Positions 23,792 to 34,094 of a DNA stretch of 64,000 bases are shown piece by piece. The stretch's first letter is position 1. The number at the start of each line of letters is the position of its first letter. The notes under the pieces were generated by a model. The model saw only the letters and a program-made list of their open reading frames with translations. It made no database searches and was not told the origin of the DNA. Origin of the DNA: Yamagishiella unicocca (taxonomy: Eukaryota; Chlorophyta; Chlorophyceae; Chlamydomonadales; Volvocaceae); contig BDSL01000007.1 in the NCBI GenBank assembly GCA_003116995.1, forward strand, positions 1,178,001 through 1,242,000. Reading direction: 5' to 3'. The position numbers and the translations under genes are program-made.

Positions 23792-26700
23792 ATGCTCCAG
23801 GCGTGTGGGATGCACAGTCCAGGATTGAGAAAAGCGAATATGCTGGCGGACGTCCATCGCCAACATCGCCATCCTTTCGCTACTGCGCCGGTGAACCGTT
23901 CTTGTGCAAGCGCGTCTAGGGCTTTTCAGGCGAACCGAAATGTGTGCGCCTCGTCGCATCGGAGAAAGATCTACTTTGCCACTAAAAACATGAAGAAGCT
24001 CGAGGAGGTGAGGCTTGCGAGGCCTCAACCAACTGCTGGTTCTATCGTTGCAAGATCGCTTACCGTTGGGCCCTATCCACCTAGGTCACAGCGATGCTCC
24101 AGGACTTTCAGCCGCTGCCGTTCGAGATCGAGGCGGTAAATCTGGATCTGCCCGAAATGCAGGCAAGGCTCTGGGGCGTTTAGCACGATGCGACCCACTT
24201 CGTTGAGGGGTGGTCGGGGTAGAGGGTGACTGAGAAAGTCGCAGTGGGTTGCGAGGGGCATCCAGTGTTCGTTGATGTTAGGACTGTAAGAACCACGCTC
24301 CGACCTCTCCTAACCCAACTGAGAGGTTCGAGGATCCAGCTGGAGGCTTCCCCACCGTCCACGAGCCCCTTGACTGACTGTCCTTCCGGCTGCGCAGGCT
24401 GAGCCGGAGGAGGTATCAAAACACAAGTGCCGCGTTGCCGCCAGACTGGTAGGGTTGTTGCCGCCAGACTGGTAGGGTTGTTGCCGCCAGACTGGTAGGG
24501 TTGTTGCCGCCAGACTGGTAGGGTTGTTGCCGCCAGACTGGTAGGGTTGTTGCCGCCAGACTGGTAGGGTTGTTGCCGCCAGACTGGTAGGGTTGTTGCC
24601 GCCAGACTGGTAGGGTTGTTGCCGCCAGACTGGTAGGGTTGTTGCCGCCAGACTGGTAGGGTTGTTGCCGCCAGACTGGTAGGGTTGTTGCCGCCAGACT
24701 GGTAGGGTTGTTGCCGCCAGACTGGTAGGGTTGTTGCCGCGAGGTTGCAACAGATAGCGGGTTGCGAAAAGGGCATGGGGGGAGGAGTCGGGCATGGGGG
24801 GAGGAGTCGGGCATGTGGGCAGGAGTCGGGCATGTGGGCAGGAGTCGGGCATGTGGGCAGGAGTCGGGCATGGAGGGAGGAGTCGGGCATGGAGGAGTCG
24901 GGCATGGAATCGGGCATGGATTCGGACATGGGGGGAGGAGTCGGGCATGGAATCGGGCATGGACTCGGACATGGGGGGAGGAGTCGGGCATGGAATCGGG
25001 CAGAAGTCGGGCATGGAGGGAGGAGCCACGTGTGCGCCATGTTATGGGACGAATACCGCTTCCATCCATCCTTCCCCGTTGCTCCTTGCTGGCGGCACCA
25101 CGGCTCCCTCACGGCCCCTGCCTGCGCCCCTCGGACAGGTGGGCGGTGCTGTGCTTGTGGACGACACGTCGCTCTGCTGCGATGCGCTCAATGGCATGCC
25201 GGGTGGGGCCAGGGAGGGGCCCCCGACAGGGGTGCTGTGCGGACCTGAGGGGTGCTGTGGACCACGGGGTGCTGCGGACCTGGGGGGGAGGCGCCGGAGT
25301 GCTGGTGCTGGTACGCGGACTACATCATACAGTGCGCATCGCTTGGCCAGGCAGTCCTTTGGCTGCTGCTAGCGCTGCCCTGTTCCCACCACTTCCCCAG
25401 TCGAGCCCAGCTGCGCCACCGCCACAAACATTCTTCTCCCGTTCCGAGCTCATCCGTATGTGCCGTGCCGTGCTAATCCAATCCCCCCTCCGAAACCTCC
25501 GCGGGATACGGTACGACACAGGGCCGTACCTAAAGTGGTTTCTGGAGAAGCTGGGGCCGGACGAAATTAACAGGATGCTGGGTGAGGTGGCGTAAGCGGT
25601 CGTACGGATCACATGCGACGGCCCCGCTGGCTGTGCCCTCGTGTTCGTCATCAGCAGCACCGGAGGACCTGCCGACACCCCGGGGAGGCCTCGTCGTAAG
25701 AGCTGCCTGGTACTGTGGTGTTCCTTCGGCCCCACCTCCAGTGTATCCCCCTCCTGCCTCAACGGCAGATTCAGCGCAACTCTGTCCCGCCCGCGCCGCC
25801 ATCTGCTGCTTCCCCGCGCTCTCATGTTTTGCTCGTCTGTTGCTGCTGCCCACTGTTTCGTACTTTTGTTGCTGCTGCCCACGTGCCTGCAGCCGGGTTC
25901 GACGACAAGACGGCGCACCTGCAGTGCGTATTCGCGTACGCGCCAGGTAAGGGTGGCGTCCGGTGGGAACGAGGTGTACGGCCAGCTATGAGTGGTTTGT
26001 ACGGCGGCAGGGCACTGCCGACCCACCATGGCCACAGCAGCTACGGTGTCTTAGTCTGTTCCGCGCGCCTGGCCAGCAATCGGTCGATGCCGCTGCCCCC
26101 AACTCTAGCGCTCATGCCGGCTGCATCATCCCCTTGGTTTTACAACCCACACTACTGCGGCTGCTGCGGCTGCTGCTGCTGCTGCTCTCATGTGTTTTAC
26201 CTGTCAGTGGCTGAGCCCGCTACCTCCCCTCCCCAACGGTCCCCTCCAGGGCCTGATGTAGAGCCAGTGGTGTTTGTTGGGCGGCTGGAGGGGCGGATCG
26301 TGCCCGCACGGGGACCGACCGGCTCGGGCTGGGGCAACCTGGCCTCGGTGTTTGAACCGAAGGGTGGGTGGGTGGGTGGGTGGGTGGGTGGGAGGACGTA
26401 GCGCAGGGGCAGAGGCAGGGGCACAGGGGCAGGGGGGCGCTCCGCACTGCTGTCTGGCTAGGAAGCAGCGCAGGAAGGGGCAGCGAGCAACACAGGCGAA
26501 GTTTATGAGACAGGAACGAGAGCCGAAAGCATTTCGCGCCGTGCCAAAGCGCGCACTGCTGGGCTGGCTTGGGGGTGCGCGTCATGAGTGTCCCATGGGT
26601 CACTCCTGCCGGCCGCTGCCGGTTTCGTGTCCCCCAGGCTACGACCAGACGTACGCCGAGATGGACCCGGCCGTCAAGTACCCCATCTCTCACAGGTGAG

Positions 26701-27019
26701 GTTGCCCGACTGCCGCACTGGGGCCCTCGACGGCCGCGCTGGTGCCTTGCTTGGGCGCTGTGCGGCTGTGGGGCTCGGGAGCTGCGGGGCGTAACGCGTT
26801 AGCAGCCTACAAAAAACTGTCAAGGATACATGTTTAAAGTAGCCGGCGCTTTAGCTGCCGCCGAAGGAGCAGCCGACATGTTACTCTGCGGCAGCCCCCT
26901 GAGGGACTGAGCACGACCCCCGTTCTCGACACGGAGTGTTTCCCGCGCCCACCCGCACGTGCAGGTACCAGTCGCTGAGCCTGCTGCGCTCATACCTGCT
27001 GGAACATGTAAGACAGTAG
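23792..27019 (+). CDS. ITPA: Inosine/xanthosine triphosphate pyrophosphatase (HAM1/ITPA family)
   Basis: The enzyme removes non-canonical ITP, dITP and XTP from the nucleotide pool by cutting them to the monophosphate and pyrophosphate. Nine exons close in frame to 249 residues: 23792-24007, 24085-24162, 24398-24448, 25139-25202, 25522-25581, 25893-25946, 26250-26363, 26638-26695 and 26965-27019. Family motifs in order: IYFATKNMKKLEEV near residue 60, FEIEAVNLDLPEMQAEPEEV, VLVDDTSLCCDALNGMPG, GPYLKWFLEKLGPDEINRML, AGFDDKTAHLQCVFAY, GRLEGRIVPARG, YDQTYAEM and ISHR. About 55 extra N-terminal residues, basic and Ser/Ala/His-rich, suggest organelle targeting. Two oddities: the canonical FGWDPxFxP loop reads GWGNLASVFEP, losing the Asp; and the exon 2 end uses a GC donor. 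Family assignment is secure; full activity is uncertain. Confidence 0.92.
24431..24738 (+). repeat. 23-bp minisatellite, 13 copies, duplicating an exon end and splice donor
   Basis: Thirteen tandem 23-bp units share the core ccgccagactggtaggg. The first copy contains the last codons of ITPA exon 3 and its GT donor, and the others repeat that boundary within the intron. The array ends at a diverged ttgccgcgaggtt. Confidence 0.95.
24770..25022 (+). repeat. Irregular minisatellite (gtcgggcatgg family) in ITPA intron 3
   Basis: About 14 units of 13 to 19 bp built on gtcgggcatgg plus ggggaggag or gtgggcagga variants follow the 23-bp array directly, so two unrelated arrays share one intron. Confidence 0.9.
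26364..26393 (+). repeat. (GGGT)n microsatellite at ITPA intron 7 donor
   Basis: Seven GTGG/GGGT tetranucleotides begin exactly at the donor of exon 7. Every repeat offers another GT, as at exon 3 of the same gene. Confidence 0.85.
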
Positions 27020-29447
27020 CAACAGCAGTACGCAATCGCCGTGATTGGCGGGACGTAGGCAGTCGGGATTGACACACGGCGGTTGCCCTCCCTGGTGGGC
27101 GCGAAATTGACATTATACCGGTATATTTACGTGTGCTGGGAATGCTGGGGGCACTGCGGCTGTGATGGTGCTGGGCGCGCTAAACACCGGGCTGCCACGG
27201 GCAGAGCGCCAGCAGCACGAGCCAGAGTTGGCGAACGCTGGCGGACCTTTGTGGTGTGGTGTCATCATCGGAAGTGATGAAGCGCTGGCAAGGGAGGATT
27301 TTGGCGCTGCGTTGGGGTGCAGTGGAGACGAGTTGGCCGTTTGGCCGTGATCCCGTTTGCGGGGTGTCTGGCCGTTGCAATAAAACCGTTAAGAAGAAAG
27401 GGAGTTTCCTGCTATGTGTTGCGGCGTCGTCTGCTGACGGGGCACGCAGCAAGCAGCACCAACCCGTTTCGGGCTTTAGCCCACCACGGCGGATGGCTAG
27501 GGCGTGAAACACGACCCTGAGGTGACTGCGGTCAGCTGCGGTGCTCTCAACACACACTTGATGGGCTTGGTGGGCAATACAGGCGTGCTTTAATATGACA
27601 GCTAGGTCCGGCGGTGTGGTGATCTGGTGGTTGGATGGGTGGCGGTTGATCCGGCTGCGTGCATTGGTGCAAAACGGGTTTGGGCCCCGCAATCGGGCCG
27701 CAAGCGCGTGCCACGTGGACTGGTTGCCTGTACGGGCACGTGATTTTGTGTGGGCTTCTTCCGTCAACCCCACGTACGAGTTCGTCGCTGCGACTAACTT
27801 TACACACGAGAGTATTGGTGGGATGCGACTGAAGGTGTCGACATACCGCTTCTTCAATTTGATTTTCGCTAATTCTCTTCAAGCCTCAAGGCTCATTGAC
27901 TACATGACTAACTCTCCCTGCCATGACGCACCCGGCGCGTGCGGTACTATGGAAAGCAACGGGCCAACACACGCAACCGTATGAATCGAATCGTGTACCA
28001 AAAGTATAATACATGCGAAGGCATGCTATATCATGACTTAACTCGCACCCTCCCTGCAAGGGCTTCATAAGCAGCGCTACTCGCCTGCCTACAGCCTCAC
28101 TTGCACGTCGGATGGCGGACCCACACAACGTGTTCAGGCAACCGCACAAACACCGTTTGGGCGCCGCGGCAGCATGGCAACTGTACGGCAGGCAGGCGAG
28201 CAACATGCACCGCCATCTCGCACTAAGACGAAGGACACCTCACTCTTATGGTGGCGGGGTCCGCAACTCGGGCAGACGGACCCTGTTGCCCGCCAGAAAG
28301 CTGACGGCATGCCAAATATTGGCCCAATGCCGTGAGCGCAAAGCAAGCCAAAGAACAACAACGCAGAAACCAGGCATCAACAGGATATCAAGCCTGGAAT
28401 GGGCAATAGTATCTGGGGCGTAGTGGGCCAACGCGAAGCTGTCGAAGCGGTGGCGAAGCATATCGCGGAGGCGGAGTGCTGTGATTGCACCTGTCCGCTG
28501 GTGCCCACTCCGAACCTGCCTCGGCCGACACTCCACGCTCTTGCATGCTCTCATCCCCTCACACGTGTGCGCGTCTAACGGCATGTTATGAGCCATATGC
28601 TCCGATCATGCAACCATCAACACCGGCCGGACCAGGATGCGAAATTCATGTTCAAGAAATATTCTGGTTGACTTTTGCGAGCCAGGAGGCGACATGTGGC
28701 AGGCACAGGGCAACCGTTGTGGCCAACTACCATGACTGCCATCACGTCAGCATCCGGGGCCCATTCCTCACAGCCCTCCTACGTTACTACTCGACCTCGC
28801 ATCGCCATTCATAGTCCCCCCAGAACCCTTCCCCCCACCGGGTTTTCCTCGCAACCCCACCGTACTCTTCTCCGGCTAGTTATTCTCCTCCTTCTCCTAT
28901 GTCGTGTCAACGAGTTTCCTCGCCACCACCTCTCCATGCCAACCCACACCTGATGTCTCTTCACTTCTCTCGCTACGAGCACGCCCCGCAGGCCCCTACA
29001 CTCGCACTCAGCCCGCACCTCCAACCGGCGGCCCGGCAACCACCAACGAGAACCGCAACATGGGGTGCACGTGGCACGTGACGCAACTGCCCCACAACGT
29101 CCGCCGGAAGGTTGCGCGTCCCGAGCGAGCGAGCCCTCCCGCTCGAATGGAAATATGTCAGTTGGCTACCCCACCTGACGGCACTGCACCGCTTCTCAGA
29201 CCAAAATATCTGGCCCCTTGTCCCAGGCCACGCACCGGTCAACGGTCATGCACCGGTCAACGGTCATGCACCCGTCAACGGTCATGCACCGGTCAACTAT
29301 CATGCAACGGTCAACGGCCACGCACCGGTGGCGGCAAGATACCGACCGTCGCCTTGGGGCTCCCAGAGCCGGCGCCACTGCACGCGCCGCCGTTGCCGCG
29401 GCAAGAGCTAACCCGAACCCATCAGAGCTAACCCGAGCCCATCAGAG
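27020..29447. other. Intergenic region between convergent genes
   Basis: The ITPA gene (+) and the acyltransferase gene (-) end towards each other here, so this should hold two 3'UTRs. GC content is moderate. Frames of up to about 225 codons occur on both strands but overlap and show no motif. Confidence 0.5.
29223..29332. repeat. 18-bp minisatellite (accggtcaacggtcatgc)
   Basis: About six imperfect tandem copies of accggtcaacggtcatgc lie just downstream of the acyltransferase stop codon (in its transcription direction). The unit contains the short palindrome accggt. Confidence 0.9.
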
Positions 29448-29464
29448 CTAACCCGAGCCCATCA
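29406..29464 (-). repeat. 20-bp triplicate spanning the acyltransferase stop codon
   Basis: Three copies of a 20-bp unit, agagctaacccgagcccatc in the last two, cover the end of the acyltransferase frame. The one nearest the gene supplies the actual TAG (29448-29450). Confidence 0.85.
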
Positions 29465-32400
29465 GCGGCGCTGCCGCCCCCGAGAGGTAGCTCCTGGCGT
29501 GCTGCACCACCGCCGCAGCTGCGCCCATCGCCTCGTCGCCCTTGGCCATCAGGTTGGCTAGCATGCCCGTAGACGTCATGGGCGGGTACCACAGCACCGT
29601 CAACTGCGGCAACAACCGCGTCAACGGTAACAACGGTGACGTTAACAAACCGATAACCAGCCGCTGCCAGCTTGCTGCGGCCTGCGCTTGAAGCGGCTTG
29701 CGCGAAACACCCAACCTACGCCATATCCATTGGTTAGTCAGGGGATTCCATGGGACATGGGATGAGAGGTCAGCTTACGCGCACGCCCTCTAGGGCTAGG
29801 GCTCCATCATGACCGGCGGGTGCGTGTGTGTATTGAGCGGACAGGTCGGACTTACCTGGAGGAACAGCAGCGCGTGTGTGGTGAGGCTGGCCAGGGGTAT
29901 GGGCACACGCAATCCAGCGCGCCGGGCGATGCGTTTCAGCTCGGACTCGACCATCAGAATGGGCGCCTGCGGGGGGAGGGCACGTGCGTGCGGGCACGGC
30001 GATGGGGGTACGGCGGGGGTAAATTATATCCGCGAAACGGCAGGGGGGCACGCCGATGGGGGCACGAGGGGGGGGTAAATGAGAGGATAGCCCGTGGGTG
30101 GGCACTGGCTAGGAAAGCCGGTTAGGGCGGGCACGGAGGGAGGGGCGGAGTTGCGGGGACTAGGGGTAAAGCAGTTGTGAGGCGCGGCGGCCCTGGACGT
30201 CCGGGAGCTCGCTGCAAGTGCGGCGGCGAACTGGCAGAGACTCCGGGTCCCGATGTCCCACATAAGCCCCCGCCCACATAAGCCCCCGCCCACATAAGCC
30301 CCTTCCGGGACCCCCCAGGAGGCCCCTCCCACCTGTATGGTGAACAGCAGCAGCCAGTAGCCCCCGCTGGTGGACCTCGTCATGCTGTAGCACACCAGCT
30401 CGTGCCACAGCCCCGACACGAAGAACGTCAGCAGACCCGCAGCGAAGCGGCGGCCGCGAGACACCCGGGGGCGGCGCTGCTCCTGGGGCGGCTGCTGCCG
30501 CTGCTGCTGCTGCTCGATGGAGGCGGGGGCAGGGGTCACGGCCGCTGCCGCTGCAGCGTCGGCATAGCTCCGTACCTCACCCGGCTTCACCACGTGCCGC
30601 CGGCGCAAAGCGGCGCCGCCGAGGCTGGTGTCGCAGCCGGACTGGCCGCTGCCGCCGCTGCCGCCATGGCCGCTCCCGTTACAGCTGCTGCTGCTGCTGC
30701 TGCCGGTGCTGCAGTTGGCATCAAGCGCAGAGGTGCTGCTCGAGCTGGGGCTGATGGCTGATGCCGTGAAGCCGCAGGACCCGCTGCTGGGAGGGTCGTC
30801 TGCGACCGAAAGCTTTGGCAGGAAGCCGCCGGCGCCCCGCGGCGGCTCCGCCGCCGCCACCGGACTCCCGCCGTCATCGCTGCCCCCGTCAGAGGGCCAT
30901 GACAGCGGAAAGGACATCAGCGGTCTCCTGGGCGCTTTGAAGGGCGTCGACTCCCAGCCCACCTCCGCCTCCGACACGGCCATCAGCCCAGTGCCCTCCA
31001 GAGGGCGATGTAGCGAGCCCCTGGGTGGGCGCGGTACGGCGATGTCGTGCGGACCGAAAGGCGTTGTCGTACGCTTGACCAGGTCCTCGGCGGCCGCGGC
31101 CGCCTCATCTGCTGCTGTTGCCGCGAATCCTGCGGGTGATGTCTCCTGTTCGTCGGCTAGCAAGCGGCCTACGGATCCGGCGATGGAGGGGGGGGGGTGC
31201 GGCAAAAAAACGGTCAAGGGGGGCGACAATAATAGACCCGGTAACGCGACTGGGGACCCGGTTAAGGGGGTTGGGGGGGTGCGGCAAGGGGGCGGTGGTG
31301 ATGATGCCGGAAGGGCGGCCGGAAGCCGTGAGATGCGGCGGAGGGGCGGGCGCGTCCAACGGTGCCCTACTCCCTAGGGTACGTGCCGCGTACTCCTCAG
31401 GCGCCCTCCGGCTGACGCCGACAATTCGGTAAACCGCACTCCCAATGCTGGAATTGGGGATTCGTGGTTCGGCAAACCACACCCCCAACACCCTCGGGCC
31501 GCTCACCCTCCACTACCGGGTCGTAGAACGCCGCCCGCAGCACGGATGACACCGTCAGGTTCCATCGGCGGCCCCACAGGTCGGCGAAGGAGGACGCCTG
31601 CGCGGGCCGGACGGGAGGGACGGAGGGTAAAAGCATCCACGGCCGACCAACCAAGGGGAATGAGGATGTAGGGGGGTGTTCGTCGGCACCGGAGTTACAA
31701 GTCAGGGCAGCAGGCCGGCAGCAGGGGAGGGAAGCCGGGCTGAGGCGCTGGCAGGCAGGCAGGCAGGCAGGCAGAGGCGGGGGCATGTGGCAGGATGAGG
31801 CGGCCCGAGGCCCCAGGCGGCATGTCCGTGCGGCCAGCCACCCACCAGCCAGACCCGGTTGAAGTGCGGCTCCGCGTACACCCCGAACAGCTGCAGCGCC
31901 GCTGCGTCCACCAGATCGCCCATGCCGTTAACTTCGTTCAGCAGGGCCACGCCTGCTCCGAAACCGGGGAAGGGAAGGCGGGGCCGGGGACGGGAGCCGG
32001 CAGAGGGTGAGGGGGGCTGTTTGGTGGCGTGGACGCTGGACGCGCTGTCGGCCGCGGGTAGCAGGCGCACGTTGTGGGTGCTGTACTTGGGTGCGAGTGC
32101 GGGAGGGCTGCGAAGCGTGGGAGTGAGAGATGGCCACGAGCCGAGGCGTGACAGCCCGTGGCCTACCTAGGAAAAAGTACGCCAATGTCGTTGCACACGT
32201 CAGCACCAGCGCCAGAGCTGAGTCCGCGGGGTCAGCATCCCTCTGGAGGCTGGTGGTATTGCGCAGGGCGGCCATAGACAGAGTGGAGAGCACCACGAAG
32301 GCGACTGGGGGACCAGAAGTGCGGGGAGGGGGGGCGGTGGCATAAAGACCGGTTTGGGGGGGATGAGAGGAAACCCGTAGGTCAGCAGTTGGGGGGAGGC

Positions 32401-33330
32401 TTGAGATTTGGGTTGGCTGCAGGTCAAAGGTCACACGCATTGTGACGCCGCGGCGTTGATCCGAGTAAGCCGCAGATGGTGCACGCCTGGGAAGCTCCGA
32501 CCCAGATGGATTACTGGGTTGCTTGTTCCCCACGCCATGTGGCAACCACCAACGACAGATACACCATTTCCACGCTGGCTCTAGGATGGATGTCGAGCTC
32601 CAAGCGCAGTGCACTGCGCCCTTAGGACGCAGCAGGAGGGAAGCGTGCCCAACGGACAGGCGTTGTCCGGCTTTCTGACGGCCATCAGCCAAACGTACCA
32701 ATCTTTGCCATACCAGATTTCAATTTCGCCATGACTGCTACCGAGCGCTTGCTTGCCACTGCGCAGGAGCGGATTGGAAATTAGACTGGCGGTTGGCAGG
32801 TCGGTAGGTCGGGGCGCAACCCTAAAAGGCTAAACTCGTAGCGCACAGCATGCTCATGTCATGAATTTCATAACAACAGTAAAGCGTGCAGCTGGGTTGT
32901 ATACTATTGACGTGCCTGCGCCGGCTGGTGGCGGAATGGGGATGACTGGAAGAAGACAGACGCCCATGAAAGTCCAGGCGTCCAGGTCCGGATTGGCGAG
33001 GCAACCTCGTCCGGCGCATAAAGCGATAACCTGTCATTCCGGCCGTAAAGAGCACGCAAATGAATGCGTGCCATTACACGTCAGACGTTCCGCGGCTGAG
33101 CATATGAAACGCCGGACCTTGAAGGCAGACATTGATAGGATGCAGCATAGACCCTGAGCTAGGAACGGGTCCTTCCTGCCGTCCACCGCAGTAATCGGAA
33201 GAATAAAGAGCGCTGCGGCTGTTGGAAGTAAGAGCGCCGCTCGCATCTTGCCGGCGCACACGCGCTTCGCCACATTGTATGAAAACCCAGCTAAAGCTAC
33301 ATGGGTGGCAAACAGCGCCGCTAAAGCCAT
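29448..33330 (-). CDS. Wax-synthase-type membrane-bound O-acyltransferase (MBOAT)
   Basis: This family moves an acyl group from acyl-CoA to a long-chain alcohol or related acceptor at the ER. Minus-strand exons recognised: 33330-33118, then an unresolved link, 32304-32167, 31952-31846, 31597-31507, 31168-30333, 29966-29856 and 29603-29448 (stop TAG); the last six join in phase. The first exon has two hydrophobic helices (MALAALFATHVALAGF, ALLLPTAAALFILPI). The diagnostic wax-synthase motif is SSFADLWGRRWNLTVSSVLR, and the catalytic His lies in FFVSGLWHELVCYSM. The large exon inserts about 240 residues of Ser/Ala/Gln-rich sequence between these two motifs, a place where plant enzymes have a short loop. 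The end, VLWYPPMTSTGM, is also family-like. The exact substrate cannot be told from sequence. Confidence 0.8.
30256..30303. repeat. Three copies of a 16-bp repeat (cacataagcccccgcc)
   Basis: Short tandem repeat in the acyltransferase intron between 29967 and 30332. It is perfect in its first two copies. Confidence 0.85.
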
Positions 33331-34094
33331 CGATAGGCGTTTACTGGTCCGCGGTTCGCTCGTTCACCAGAAATGTTAGGAACAATACAAAGAACGCCGA
33401 AATCCTTTATGAAGATAGGTAGGTATTGCAGACAAAAATGCGCTGGAATCTTAAGGCATAACGCCGGCACAATCAGACTGTACGACTCTTAGTAGCTTCC
33501 TCTGACAGCGCTTTCTGTCCGATGATGGCACAGATACAGTCCCACACGGGCATTAAAATGTTCACAACAATTCCTTGGGGTGGGGGTGAGCATGAAAACG
33601 ACGAACTCAAAACGTAACGAGGAGCGGCACCTCCTTTTAGGGGTTAAAGCCCGGCTCCAAACCCTTCCACACGGTCTCAACACCCTCCTCACCTCGCCAT
33701 CTTCCTCAAAACGCTTGGTGATAAGGATGGGTTGTCTATGAGTGTAACGCATACGTGTCAGTGCCAGCACGCACCCAAGGTACAGCGTACAAAGTCGCAG
33801 GGATGTAGGGATAAAGCTAGAAAGCGTAAGCTCCCATAAGCTCATAGCTTTGTGGTCCGTGGGCCTCTCGTGTGGGCTCTTCCAAATCGGAAACATACGC
33901 CGTACATTATACTTGCAATATAGTCGCGGTAGGATTGCTCCTGTCAGGAAATGACAAAAAGCATTATTGTGGAGTAGCCAGGAAGGAGACACAACGCGAG
34001 TCACTATCGTATACAACCGCACGCGTTGCATACTACGCGTTGCGGATTTTAAACAACGCGGCAGAGTGATTCCGTATTGCAAATTTACGGTATT
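33331..34094. other. Divergent promoter region between acyltransferase and PAQR genes
   Basis: The two genes run away from each other across about 760 bp. The sequence is relatively AT-rich. Long minus-strand frames here overlap the PAQR exon and have no motif. Confidence 0.45.

Noticed and set aside
24180..25112. 310-codon minus-strand frame with repeated Pro-Val-Trp-Arg-Gln-Gln and Met-Pro-Asp motifs
   Set aside because: It comes from the two intronic minisatellites of the ITPA gene; the plus strand has the conserved exons on both sides.
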